DNA of 64,000 nucleotides from Nemertoderma westbladi. Its lineage: Eukaryota > Xenacoelomorpha > Nemertodermatida > Nemertodermatidae. The stretch spans positions 99,515 to 163,514 of the forward strand of contig JAUCBJ010006887.1 in the NCBI GenBank assembly GCA_032718475.1, written 5' to 3'. The position numbers and the translations under genes were made by a program. Below, one piece after another: positions 10,690-20,597 of this stretch. Numbering within the stretch: position 1 is the stretch's first letter; each line of letters begins with the position of its first letter. The notes under the pieces are model-generated. The model worked only from the letters and a program-made list of their open reading frames with translations, was not told where the DNA came from and ran no database searches.

Positions 10690-11640
10690 TGGCAATCACG
10701 ATGCAGCTTGCATTAAGAATGCTATGCCGGCGTATCAACAAAGTTACACCGCCACAACTCCCTATCCCCCATGACTTTCGCGAGATTAGCGGCATCTTCA
10801 AGGCCAGTGCCCTTTACGAGGCGTTTTACGAAAGTCCTGGGCTGTCCACCATGCTTATTCACTCCATGAGGCTGCCAAAGTACAAGATTATGCACTGGCT
10901 GGTCCTCACGGCGAAAACAATGTCCTGCAAAGCGGAGGCGATTTTGTTCTAGTGTCAAGCTTAGGGGAACCAATGAGACACCTCCAATGTTATATAGTGT
11001 CTGGTTGGAGATGTGGGCATCGTACTTGACACAGTGAACCCGGCGTAGCATTCTTGTGAATGTGCCATCCAGAGATTTGGTGTCCTCATAAGTTAGAGCC
11101 CAGCATGCACTCCCATAGAGGAGTACTGGAACTACTGCTGCCCTAAATAATCGGACCTTTAACCGATCAGAGATTTACTGAGGACTTTCAAAGTTAACTG
11201 TCAAAATTTTGGAGTTCTTTTTGGAGTTAACAGAAAGGCCAACTCTAGTGAGGCTCCCTCTAGTGATTCTGAGAGTACTCCTAAGTCATCAGCAGTCTAG
11301 ATCAGTTAGGTACTTGGCAGGATTTCCTCGACTTCTGGAGCCAGTAGGTGGAGTTACCATCACCCCATCATCATTATGATGATCTAAGGACAAGCGTAGA
11401 ACATAGTCAACCACAATTATGAACAAGAATGGTGCAAGTGTGTCTCCCTGAGGAGACTCTCTACATAACATTTCGAATTGTACTGCGCCACCGTCAACAG
11501 TAGACATGTTGTCGAACCATCGTATACTGATCTGATTGCTGGAATATTTCCAGAAATCCCATATAATGAAAGTATGCTGAGCGAGAGACTGAATCAAATG
11601 CCAAATTCCCCGAAAAGAACCATAGAGTGTTAGGTTGAAT
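10690..11640 (-). pseudogene. RTE-like LINE fragment, reverse transcriptase and C-terminus, broken
   Basis: Minus-strand conceptual pieces match a non-LTR retrotransposon. 11597-11289 carries reverse transcriptase core text (GDTLAPFLFIIVVDYVLR, then YLTDLD). 11051-10722 carries the typical C-terminal text RLRFAGHCFRR ... LVLWQPHG. The frame is interrupted and the segment between the core and NSRSR-type start is deleted relative to the related copy at 51255-52985, so the copy cannot be active. It belongs to the same family as 13255-13446. Confidence 0.75.
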
Positions 11641-11869
11641 ATTTACCGGTATCTTGAGCTTGATGTTAAATATAAGAACAAATAATGGAATTTTCTGTAA
11701 ACCAACGACGACTTATTTCACTATTTCGACTTTCTACGCAATGTAAAAAATATGAAGAGAAACCTTGTTACTTTATGACCCTTTTCTCATGTAATAAATA
11801 GCTGGCCTATCGGAAAAGGCATATTCTGTATCGTAATTTTGATTGATAAAATATGAGACCAGATATAAT

Positions 11870-12829
11870 TTAGGTTTTTAAAATAGTAAAACTTTCCCTC
11901 ATTTCCTTGTAATTATGAAACCCCGAATTCGGTGTAACGAGTTTCTGCCATGCTTCATCTATTTTATTGGCAACGTTTTGGGAAATATTCGACTTCCCCT
12001 GACCAATGCCGCCGCCACTCAGCCGAACTTTGGGCGCCATAAATCTATCCAATTCTTCTGGTTTGCGTTTCATTACAGCGAGATGGAAGAGCGTCTGGGA
12101 CGGGCGGTCATCAAACTTATCAACATTGGAACTCATATAATCGAAAGTCGATCTGCTCAGAACTAATTCCTTTAATTTACGAGTCAAAGGAACCCCAATA
12201 AACCCGGAGATCCTTTCGAGACATAGGTCAATGTCCTCATGTAAATCTTCGTAATGTAACCAGAGTAGATTAGGATTGGAATAACGAGGAATCCAAGAAG
12301 CCAAGTTTCCCCAGTAATCGAAAAATACCGCATCTCTGTAGTGCATAAGAACTGAATCGATAAAGTTTTCGAAATCTCGGTTGAAATTATCTGTTTCTGT
12401 CCCCAACATGACTGAAAGGTACCGATACATAGAATACATGGTGTCTACCGGGTCGCGTATTATATAGATATATCGGCATCCTTTAGGTACCCAGTCGTAA
12501 GTATCGTGGTTCTTAAAACACCTCGGAAACCATTTCTGTTCGATATTAATATTGATATTGTAGTCGATCCATTGAGGGGCCAGATACGGGATCACGGAAT
12601 CGATCTCATCGAACTCGTCGTCCCCACCGGTTCTCAGCTGGTGGACAATCTGTTGGACCCACGTGGTTCCGGTTTTACCCGGAGATACGATGAGTGTGTC
12701 GGTATCTCGCGGCTCCCGCAGTCTCGGAGGCGGCGTCGGAGTTACATGAGTAGCGAAGTATTCCCGTATTGACGCGAAAGTGTCAAGGGGTTTGAAAGGG
12801 CCTCCCGGGAATTTAACTGGGTTTTCCAT
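11870..12829 (-). CDS. cytosolic-type sulfotransferase, single exon
   Basis: A 319-residue protein of the Sulfotransfer_1 family, predicted to move sulfate from PAPS to a hydroxyl or amine acceptor that cannot be inferred. The 5'-phosphosulfate loop is SPGKTGTTW (49-57). A catalytic-type His lies at 108 (FKNHDTYDWVP). The 3'-phosphate motif is RDPVDTMYSMY (125-135). The C-terminal RKGxxGDWKN signature of animal SULTs is replaced by GGGIGQGKSNIS, a form I associate with the wider family also seen in microbes and algae. Length is close to the usual ~300. The start is ATG; no signal peptide or membrane helix is visible. Vertebrate SULT genes are multi-exon, but this frame is uninterrupted. It sits alone between LINE relics. 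Retrocopy or lateral origin are possible but unproven. Confidence 0.9.
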   Translation of the reverse strand: MENPVKFPGGPFKPLDTFASIREYFATHVTPTPPPRLREPRDTDTLIVSPGKTGTTWVQQIVHQLRTGGDDEFDEIDSVIPYLAPQWIDYNININIEQKWFPRCFKNHDTYDWVPKGCRYIYIIRDPVDTMYSMYRYLSVMLGTETDNFNRDFENFIDSVLMHYRDAVFFDYWGNLASWIPRYSNPNLLWLHYEDLHEDIDLCLERISGFIGVPLTRKLKELVLSRSTFDYMSSNVDKFDDRPSQTLFHLAVMKRKPEELDRFMAPKVRLSGGGIGQGKSNISQNVANKIDEAWQKLVTPNSGFHNYKEMRESFTILKT

Positions 12830-13254
12830 TTTACATATTTAATCAATTTAAATTTATTCAGTAATTAATTTCAAAAATCCAATTTATAAAGGCATTTAAT
12901 GACAAATAAATCACAATGCATTTATCGCATTCGATAATGTTTAAGTATATTTATCAATGCACACAGAGAAAAAGAAATAGGAGAAATAGGCCTACGGTAT
13001 AATAGTAATACTATTCATATAAATATTATAAAGTTGATAAACAATAAGCTAACAACAATATGTAGGAGTATACTGTATTGAGGCCTAAATAACACTGAGA
13101 AGGGGTTGGGGGGTGGCATGCCTGAGACTACAGTATATTGTTCTACATTGGTGTGGGGTTGGGGTCTGGACTAAACGTTAAGTAACGCTAAAATTCTAAA
13201 CAGGAAATTAATTTTTTTCAATTCAATTTCTAAACTAATTAATATAATTATATT
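12830..13254. other. intergenic, likely sulfotransferase promoter side
   Basis: AT-rich DNA directly upstream of the sulfotransferase ATG. No clear promoter element or other gene is visible. Confidence 0.4.
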
Positions 13255-13446
13255 AAATCGCATCAGGGATCCCATTAAGAGACTGCTACGCGGCTACAGT
13301 ACGTTCCATAAAGGTCGTGGGACCATGGAGCCCATTTTAGCACTTGGAAGGATAATTGAAGAGTTATCAAAAAAGAAAGACAGCCATATGGCCGTTATCT
13401 TTGTTGAATTATTCAAGGCTTTCTTCGATTCAGTCTCTCGATCACA
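13255..13446 (+). pseudogene. RTE-like LINE fragment, reverse transcriptase N-terminal part
   Basis: Near-identical on the opposite strand to 52370-52560: it shares GATCCCATTAAGAGACTGCT, GGTCGTGGGACCATGGAGCC and the text leading to F-KAF-DSVSRS of reverse transcriptase. It is truncated at both ends. Confidence 0.75.
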
Positions 13447-13479
13447 TACTGTATGTTACTGCATACCCATATGCTAAAG

Positions 13480-13512
13480 CTTCGCTCACTTCGTGGCTCG
13501 CCCCACAACGCA
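13480..13512. repeat. solo end of the TGTGGGGCGAGCCACGAAG repeat family
   Basis: Reads CTTCGCTCACTTCGTGGC then TCGCCCCACAAC, matching the outer end of the elements at 36208-36744 and 45036-45534. No second end was seen nearby. Confidence 0.5.
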
Positions 13513-15923
13513 AACGCCAATTATATAACTAAGTTAGATAATGGTGCCTGCTGGACCCGAAACGTCGTATTTGTATTTACTGCCTGTAACATTTGTTGTG
13601 TATATATAATTAAAATGAAATTTAAATGGGTTGTAATTGCTATTGTTTTCTTAATTTCACTGCTAAGATTCCCCACCAATGAACCACTAACTAAGTTAGT
13701 TTTCTTGCTGTTGTCTCTTTGTGGCACACATCGCCGGTGTTTTGGCCAGCTAAATTAAATTTAAATTTGCGATATGTTTTTTGGATGCTGATCACGATTA
13801 TGGAATAAAAATTTAACATAGTAGAAAATTTCTGGTAATTTGGTATGTGCACCCTAAGTCACGAAAAAACAAGTAGTGTGAATTGGATAATAAAAAATCA
13901 CCACCTTATCAACCGGATTTTATGAGCATCTGTGGACTGGGATGCTGAACACAACAACAAATATGGCACTTAAAAATATCGTTTCTGAATGATAATGGTT
14001 TCCCTTGGAGATGTATTGATTGCTTCACGGCCCCTGTGCTTCAAGTACAACACCCACCACCACCAGTCACGTACCTAAATTATCTACAAATCTTAATGAG
14101 ATTTTATGGTAGTTTGTTATTTTGGATTTAAATCTGGGGATGTTTTCATAATAATAATAATGCAGTAATCGCCATTTGTAACACATCGAATTTTTATCGT
14201 GAAGGCCAGAATTTGTATTCAGGATTTCAAACGGTTATTGTTATGTTACAGTATATAAATCTATAAACTCAAAATAGTGGTTATTGTTTTTATTGCTTAT
14301 TTGAATTCCCCTCTTTGCACAGACTGTTTGTTTATTGTTACAGTATAGTGAAAGTGTAAGTGTAGTATACACGTGTGTAAAATAATGAAGGTCAGTTCCC
14401 AACATTTAGCAAACAAGTTTCTGCTACAAGAATGCCGGTATTTCTCTACATTATCTAGTTTGATTCTATTAAAAGTTTAGAACGCTAAGATCTGATGAGA
14501 AATTTAAACGTCGCTGTTAAATCAAATGCCAATTATGTTCATTCAATATATTATTAAAATCTGTGTAACAATAATATAACCACAGGGTACATCGTTACGT
14601 TAACAACCACAAACCGACTCAACCTCTAAATAATTTAGTAAGTTTACCTAGGGAAAAAATTATGTTAGCTAAAAATATAATATTATTAGACTACTGTATG
14701 TAATATGTAATGGTTGGTAGCAACAGACCCATAAAATAAAATTATTAATTTAATATGAAAAAAACTGTGTACACAAAGTAAAATAAAGGCACATTGTTTA
14801 AAAATTAAAAAAAGTTAAATATTATTACAGGTAACAGCGCAAATGGAACAACGAGTTACGAATAATTATTAATCATACATAAAATGTTAAACATACAATT
14901 AAGAATTAACAATATTATAACCTACATGGCGACAGGTTTGACTCTCAAAAAATAATTAATTTTAAATAACGACCTACTTATAACTTATGGTTTTCTGAAC
15001 TTTTACGGGAAATGTTGTTTTCACCGGAAATGCAGCAGTATCACAAAAATAGGTAACTGTGGAACAAAGTAATATGCAGTCCAGACGAAAAAACCTAAGG
15101 CACATTGGTATGAATAACTGTGACCTGTAAAATTCCCCTTTCACCAAAATATAATGCTGAATCGCTTTGAATCTCGCCTTCAAGACAACTTAAATCCACA
15201 GCAAAAAACAAGAAATTAAATAAAAAAAATTCTTCCTTCCTAAGCAAGTTACAATAAAAGAACATATTATTAGTTGCTTGTGGTCAATGTTTGGGTTAAC
15301 GCCAGCATTAACCAATGTAGTTTAGTATAGTACCAAACTTACTCCCCTTAACCAACACAAAATAAACAAAAACCCTCCATGGTTTAATGCTAAGCTATAT
15401 TGCACGAATCTAATCTACGTTAAAGATACACTTAGAGATAATAATAATATATTGATAAAAAGAAAAATGATAATATTCACAAATTCACAATAAATTAAAT
15501 ATTTAACAATAGAAAAAAGCATCGTGGGATTAGCACAGAATTACATGGAATTATTTCTAAGCGTTTCTGTATTTAATATTGTTACCCTACAATTAGTACA
15601 TTAAATTATATAAAATTTAAATAATATCTACAGTTTCGTAGAATGTTTAGATAACATTTAAAGGCTAAATACCTAAGATAAAATGCTAAATAATTTAGTA
15701 CTTTATAAGATGATAGTGCGAATCGGGAACTGTAAACCTATAAAGCGATATATTACGACTTGGAGTAAAAGTAATTTTATTCGAAAATGGAAATAAATAT
15801 TTATTATAAAAAGGTTATATTTCTTAACAATTTAATGTGCAAGACTACTCAGTATGTGGTTCTAGTTGATTGTAGCGAAAGTAAACATATGATGTTGCTT
15901 AATTAAACCAGAAATTAACCGGA
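13513..15923. other. gene-free AT-rich intergenic DNA
   Basis: Strongly AT-rich, with many short A/T runs. No frame of convincing coding character, RNA gene or clear repeat was recognised. Confidence 0.5.
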
Positions 15924-16363
15924 AATTTTTAGACCTTAGAACATGTCTTAATTATCGATTATAACCAATTGGTTATTGATTATTGACTTAATAAATATTA
16001 CACATAGGAGATGGTTTAGCGCGAAATTCGAACTCAAATGTTTACCTGAATTTTTCTCAAATGGCCCTTTTTTTTTTTACTAAAAATCGATCTCCTCCGC
16101 ATTTCATAACGGATTTCGATTCTGTTTGGTGGACATTGTAGGTAAAGATTGTGTCTACAGAATAATGGGGCAGATTTTCAAAATTTTGCTGCAATTAAAA
16201 GCTATGACGTCACAAATGTCATTTTTTCATAAAATTTTGTTTTTAAAAAAATTGATGACATTGAATTTCGCGCTACTCCTATTGGTTAATATTTATTATG
16301 TCAATAATCAATAACCAATTGGTTATAATCGATAATTAAGACATGTTCTAAGGTCTAAAAATT
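15924..16363. mobile_element. MITE with long terminal inverted repeats (~440 bp)
   Basis: The left end TTTTTAGACCTTAGAACATG and following ~75 bp (through ATTATCGATTATAACCAATT and GGTTATTGATTATTGAC) reappear inverted at 16280-16363. The interior has no coding frame. The arms contain the smaller palindrome AACCAATTGGTT. No clean target duplication could be fixed, so superfamily is undetermined. Confidence 0.85.
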
Positions 16364-16905
16364 ACGCTGAGTCCATTTCTGCAGTGATTTAAATTAGTGG
16401 AATATTAAAATAGCTGTATCTCAAAAACTAAAAGTCGCATAACGATGCAGATTTTACCATTAAAATCACCGTAAAATTCTGTATTAGATAAAATTAAAAA
16501 TAAAACTGTCCAAATTTTACCCTTCTCGGTGAACCCCCCACCCCCCCCCCCCCCCCCCTTCCGTATATCCCTTAAATATTATTCCTATTTTCGAATAAAA
16601 ACACTAAATATAATTTCGCGGAATCTACAAGTAAATTACTCGTACTAACTACAACCTGCGTTTGTTTAAGGCACTGGCTCAGATAGAGTGGAATATATTT
16701 TAGGATGAGCCCTAATATTGGCTGTGATCCGAGTTTACCAACACATTTACACACAATCGACCACCGACCTACTTATTAGGGATATTTGAAGACGTTATGT
16801 AGATTTTGATTAAATTATATGCCGTCGAACTTGAATAACAACAATGTAGACCTTGAATAAATAAATGTGCACAGCACATTAAGTGGTTAAATTAATCATA
16901 ATTCT
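16364..16905. other. intergenic, with a poly-C run
   Basis: AT-rich with a C-rich tract at about 16537-16558. An inverted fragment of the neighbouring satellite unit (TGTAGACCTTGAATAA) lies at 16846-16861. No gene seen. Confidence 0.5.
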
Positions 16906-17532
16906 CAAGGTCTACACTACAATAATCCAAGGTCTACACTACAATAATCCAAGGTCTACACTACAATAATCCAAGGTCTACACTACAATAATCCAAGGTC
17001 TTCACTACAATAATCCAAGGTCTACACTACAATAATCCAAGGTCTGCACTACAATAATCCAAGGTCTACACTACAATAATCCAAGGTCTACACTACAATA
17101 ATCCAAGGTCTACACTACAATAATCCATGGTCTACACTACAATAATCCAAGGTCTACACTACAATAATCCAAGGTCTACACTACAATAATCCAAGGTCTA
17201 CACTACAATAATCCAAGGTCTACACTACAATAATCCAAGGTCTACACTACAATAATCCAAGGTCTACACTACAATAATCCAAGGTCTACACTACAATAAT
17301 CCAAGGTCTACACTACAATAATCCAAGGTCTACACTACAATAATCCAAGGTCTACACTACAATAATCCAAGGTCTACACTACAATAATCCAAGGTCTACA
17401 CTACAATAATCCAAGGTCTACACTACAATAATCCAAGGTCTACACTACAATAATCCAAGGTCTACACTACAATAATCCAAGGTCTACACTACAATAATCC
17501 AAGGTCTACACTACAATAATCCAAGGTCTACC
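16906..17532. repeat. 22-bp satellite array (GGTCTACACTACAATAATCC)
   Basis: About 28 head-to-tail copies of a 22-bp unit. They are almost identical; only isolated changes appear (GGTCTTCAC near 16998, GGTCTGCAC near 17043, CCATGG near 17128). There are no spacers. Degenerate single copies flank it at about 16850 (inverted) and 17695. Confidence 0.97.
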
Positions 17533-19094
17533 ATATTGAATCCAATCACATGTAAGGTTGTATACAGATAATAGTTTTATAAATTTATTGTATTATTTTG
17601 GCAGTTCATCAGTAAAGTTTACAAAACCAATATATAACTAACTGTAATACATTTACTATTGTTGGCTGTATACAGCAATCAGTTTAAATACTCGTTCAAG
17701 GTCTATATTTTTCTACCTAGATCGAGAATTAGTTGTCAATAGACCCTCTCCACCCAGCGAAACTTTAATTAGGTGAACTGTATTCAGTTGTAATCCCGTT
17801 CGTTTAATAATAATTCAATAAATGGAAAAAGTGCCAGTGAAGTCAACATTGGAACTGTATTAATTAATTCACTTCGTCGCTCTACTGCTAACTACCCATT
17901 TATGTTGAGAAGTTTTATCGAGTAATTTAATTTGATATAAAAAGCAGCAAATTTTATTTTGGCGTTCATTAGATACAACCGTTTAAACATTTTCGTATAA
18001 ATTAATCACTCTATCTGAGTCAGTACCGTAAATATAACTATTATTAAAAAAATATATAAGAAATATTCCCAAACTAAAACTGCAAGAAACATCGAAAAAT
18101 ATTTTTTATTTTTTATTAAAAATAACCAGATAACTCAAAAAAACAAAATATAACATCATTGATAATAATTTTAAACATTACAGCTGGTTGTTATTCTGAA
18201 TAAAAACAACATGTACAGTTTACATATAAACTCACAGCCGTCACAGGTTTACAATTCACACTTCTATCAAATTAAATGAAACGTTTCCACAACAATTCGT
18301 GAGAAATTGTTTTATTTCTTAAAATAGTCAATAAGTATAAGATACAGTCTATCTAAACGAATCCTTTATGGTGGGATAAATAGTACCAGAAGTGAAAATA
18401 TATAATACAAAAAATAAACACAATTACATTAATAAATTTACTTCAAACAGAGTAAATATAATATGGACAGAAATTTATGAAATTAAGTATTTCGATAAAT
18501 TGTAATATTGTTTAATATTTACTAATATGTTGCAATAATAATATCAGGACTACGCACACATTAGACATGAGTTCTACCAGGTGGTTGGGAATGTAAACGC
18601 AATAGAATGTGTTTATTGAATGAGTGCATTAAGAAATAAACAACCCATGTAGACTGGTCCAAAAACTACAGTAATTTCAACTTTACAGGTCTTCCCGGCT
18701 GGAAGTATTAATTTGGGCTTCAACATCGTTGTTGAGGTGAATCCGATTTGAAGAAAATCTAGTTAGCAACAATGACGTCACATGGAGGTAGTGCGACAGC
18801 GTCATAACTCACATAATTGCGATGACGAAGTGGTTGTACTTACATTGGGGGGACTCGACGCAAATCCTATCTCAGCGAATTAATATCTCGCCTCAATGTT
18901 AAATCCCCAATATATGGAATGGAACAATATGTGGACAGATAATTGGAGTCAGCCGTGCAATAAATATCTCGATAGCTACATCATCTTCGCTTTTTGACCA
19001 CGACAATGGGGGTTGTGAAGCTATCACATTACTATTACACATTGGAATTTTAGTTAGAATTTTGCACGTTAAATTTCAACAAATCGTTATAAAC
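17533..19094. other. gene-free AT-rich intergenic DNA
   Basis: No coding frame or RNA gene recognised. TGACGTCA-type words occur near 18773. Nothing else supportable. Confidence 0.45.
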
Positions 19095-19133
19095 CCCAAA
19101 CTAACGTGTGACTACAAAACAAAGACCCAATAG

Positions 19134-19786
19134 GGTTGGTGCGCGAAACAATTGTTGGGCTAGAAACAATTGAATAAGGGGAACAAGGTGGGTGCCCTGA
19201 ATCGAGTGGCGGGTGTGTTTTTTTGTAAAAACACCCCGGGAAGCCAATTTTGAAAATCGGCTGTGATTGGCTGCTACATATTTGACGTCATTACACAGTG
19301 CTCTGATAATTTCTTAACTTGTTTCTATGGAGAGAGATTTTCGATCGATTCAAATACATATTAAATCTCAATCATTTCACAAGTGGCTTATATCAATTGA
19401 AAGCGGAGAGTCTGGAAACGACATTATATCACCATGAATTTAATTAATTGTAGTGTCAAAAGACGCGCAAGACTCTCCGCTTTCAATACATTGATATAAG
19501 CCACGTGTGAAATGATTGAGATTTAATATGTATTTGAATCGATCGAAAATCTCTATCCTTAGAATCCAAGATAATAAATTATCAGAGCACTGTGTATGTG
19601 TAATGACGTCAAATATGTAGCAGCCAATCACATTGGCTTCCCGGGCTTACTTAAACCCGCCATTTCGACCGTATCCTCGTGTTTTTACAAAAAACACACC
19701 CCGCCACTCGATTCAGGGCACCTTGTTACCCCTTATTCAATTATTTCTAGCCCAACATTTTTTTCGCGCACCAATCCTATTAAGTA
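19134..19786. mobile_element. foldback element, two ~300-bp inverted arms
   Basis: The left arm starts AATAGGGTTGGTGCGCG and the right arm ends with its complement (CGCGCACCAATCCTATT). Both arms run through shared text (GCCACTCGATTCAGGGCACC on one, its inverse on the other; CTCAATCATTTCACA; AGACTCTCCGCTTTCAA) up to a loop of roughly 60 bp near 19415-19475. Arms differ by small indels, so the copy is not brand new. No transposase frame. It seems to be inserted in the left arm of the larger palindrome 19095-20445. Confidence 0.85.
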
Positions 19787-19977
19787 ACCTGCATAATCTT
19801 GCAACATGTGTTAATTTTCGTTTATTGTTTTGGTTCCCATAACACGGTTCTCTAACCTGCTCCTTTACTAATCTGCACCTTTAAATGGCAATGGGACCTA
19901 ACGCTCTTGGTGACCTGTACAAAACAAAGAGGTAAAGTTGCGTTAGGTCCCAAAGAACGTTAAGTTCTAAGAACGTG

Positions 19978-20236
19978 TGTCACAGTGTCCGAGTGGATAC
20001 GGCGCCTGAACTGCTTACACAATAGTGTTTGGTGGCGCAGGTTCGAATCCGACTAAAGGCTGTAGAAATTTCGCACTGTTGTGTCCCTAGGCAAGACACT
20101 TTAGACATTAGTGCCTACGTCAACCCAGCGGTATAATGGGAACCTGGCTTTGCTGGGGTAATGATAATAAAAGCGCTTTGAGTATGCTGAGCGTAGAAAG
20201 GCGCTATATAAATAACCAATATTATTATTATTATTA
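19978..20236 (+). mobile_element. tRNA-derived SINE with conserved central/3' domain
   Basis: The head resembles a tRNA gene with an A box (GTCCGAGTGGATACGG, from 19987) and a B box (GGTTCGAATCC, 20040-20050). The body has TGTGTCCCTAGGCAAGACAC and the tail GCGCTTTGAG ... GGCGCTATATAAATA, ending in (TTA)n. This layout matches V/Deu-type SINEs of aquatic animals. It is inserted in a GTCCCAAAGAGCGTTAG-type tandem repeat, so a target duplication cannot be separated from the repeat. Confidence 0.8.
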
Positions 20237-20410
20237 AGTCCCAAAGAGCGTTAGGGCCCTAAGAGCGTTAGGGCCATAAGAGCGTTAGGGCCCTAAGAGC
20301 ATTAGGTCCCATTGCCATTTAAAGGGGCAGGTTAGTAAAGGAGCAGGTTACAGAGGCGTGTTGGGGGAACTAAAACAATAAACGAAAGTTAACATATGTT
20401 TTGTACAGGT

Positions 20411-20416
20411 CTTTAT
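20411..20416 (-). terminator. candidate poly(A) signal for the IRAG/KASH5-type gene
   Basis: AATAAA on the minus strand about 180 bp past the stop at 20598, lying in the end of the palindromic repeat. Confidence 0.4.
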
Positions 20417-20597
20417 TCTTTGGGTCTTTGATTCGTAGTGAATGTAGACACTTCCAAATTAACACTAATAGACAGAACCAGTCATGGTAAATATTATTCT
20501 CATACAAATGAAGATAGGCAGTAGAGACACAGAGAACACATTGATCCAGAAAATATAATTGTCATAACAAAACTTAAAAATGTTTCAAATCTAAAAG

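Larger units (their letters stand above)
19095..20445. mobile_element. palindromic element interrupted by two nested insertions
   Basis: The text ACATGTGTTAATTTTCG, TTTATTGTTTTGGTTCC, TAACCTGCTCCTTTACTAA and TTTAAATGGCAATGGGACCT (19815-19905) recurs inverted at 20300-20405. Outer ends CTACAAAACAAAGACCCA (about 19110) and its inverse (about 20425-20440) also correspond. The arms contain the GAGCAGGTTAC / CCAAAACAATAAAC word found all over the window. A foldback element (19134-19786) lies in the left arm, and a SINE lies in the loop among GAGCGTTAGGG repeats. Outer limits are approximate. Confidence 0.65.

Noticed and set aside
16906-17532. CRISPR-like regular array
   Set aside because: Units are directly abutting with no spacers and the DNA is animal nuclear; it is a satellite.
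19978-20060. Functional tRNA gene
   Set aside because: A and B boxes are present, but the sequence continues into a SINE body and (TTA)n tail, and a mature cloverleaf is not supported.
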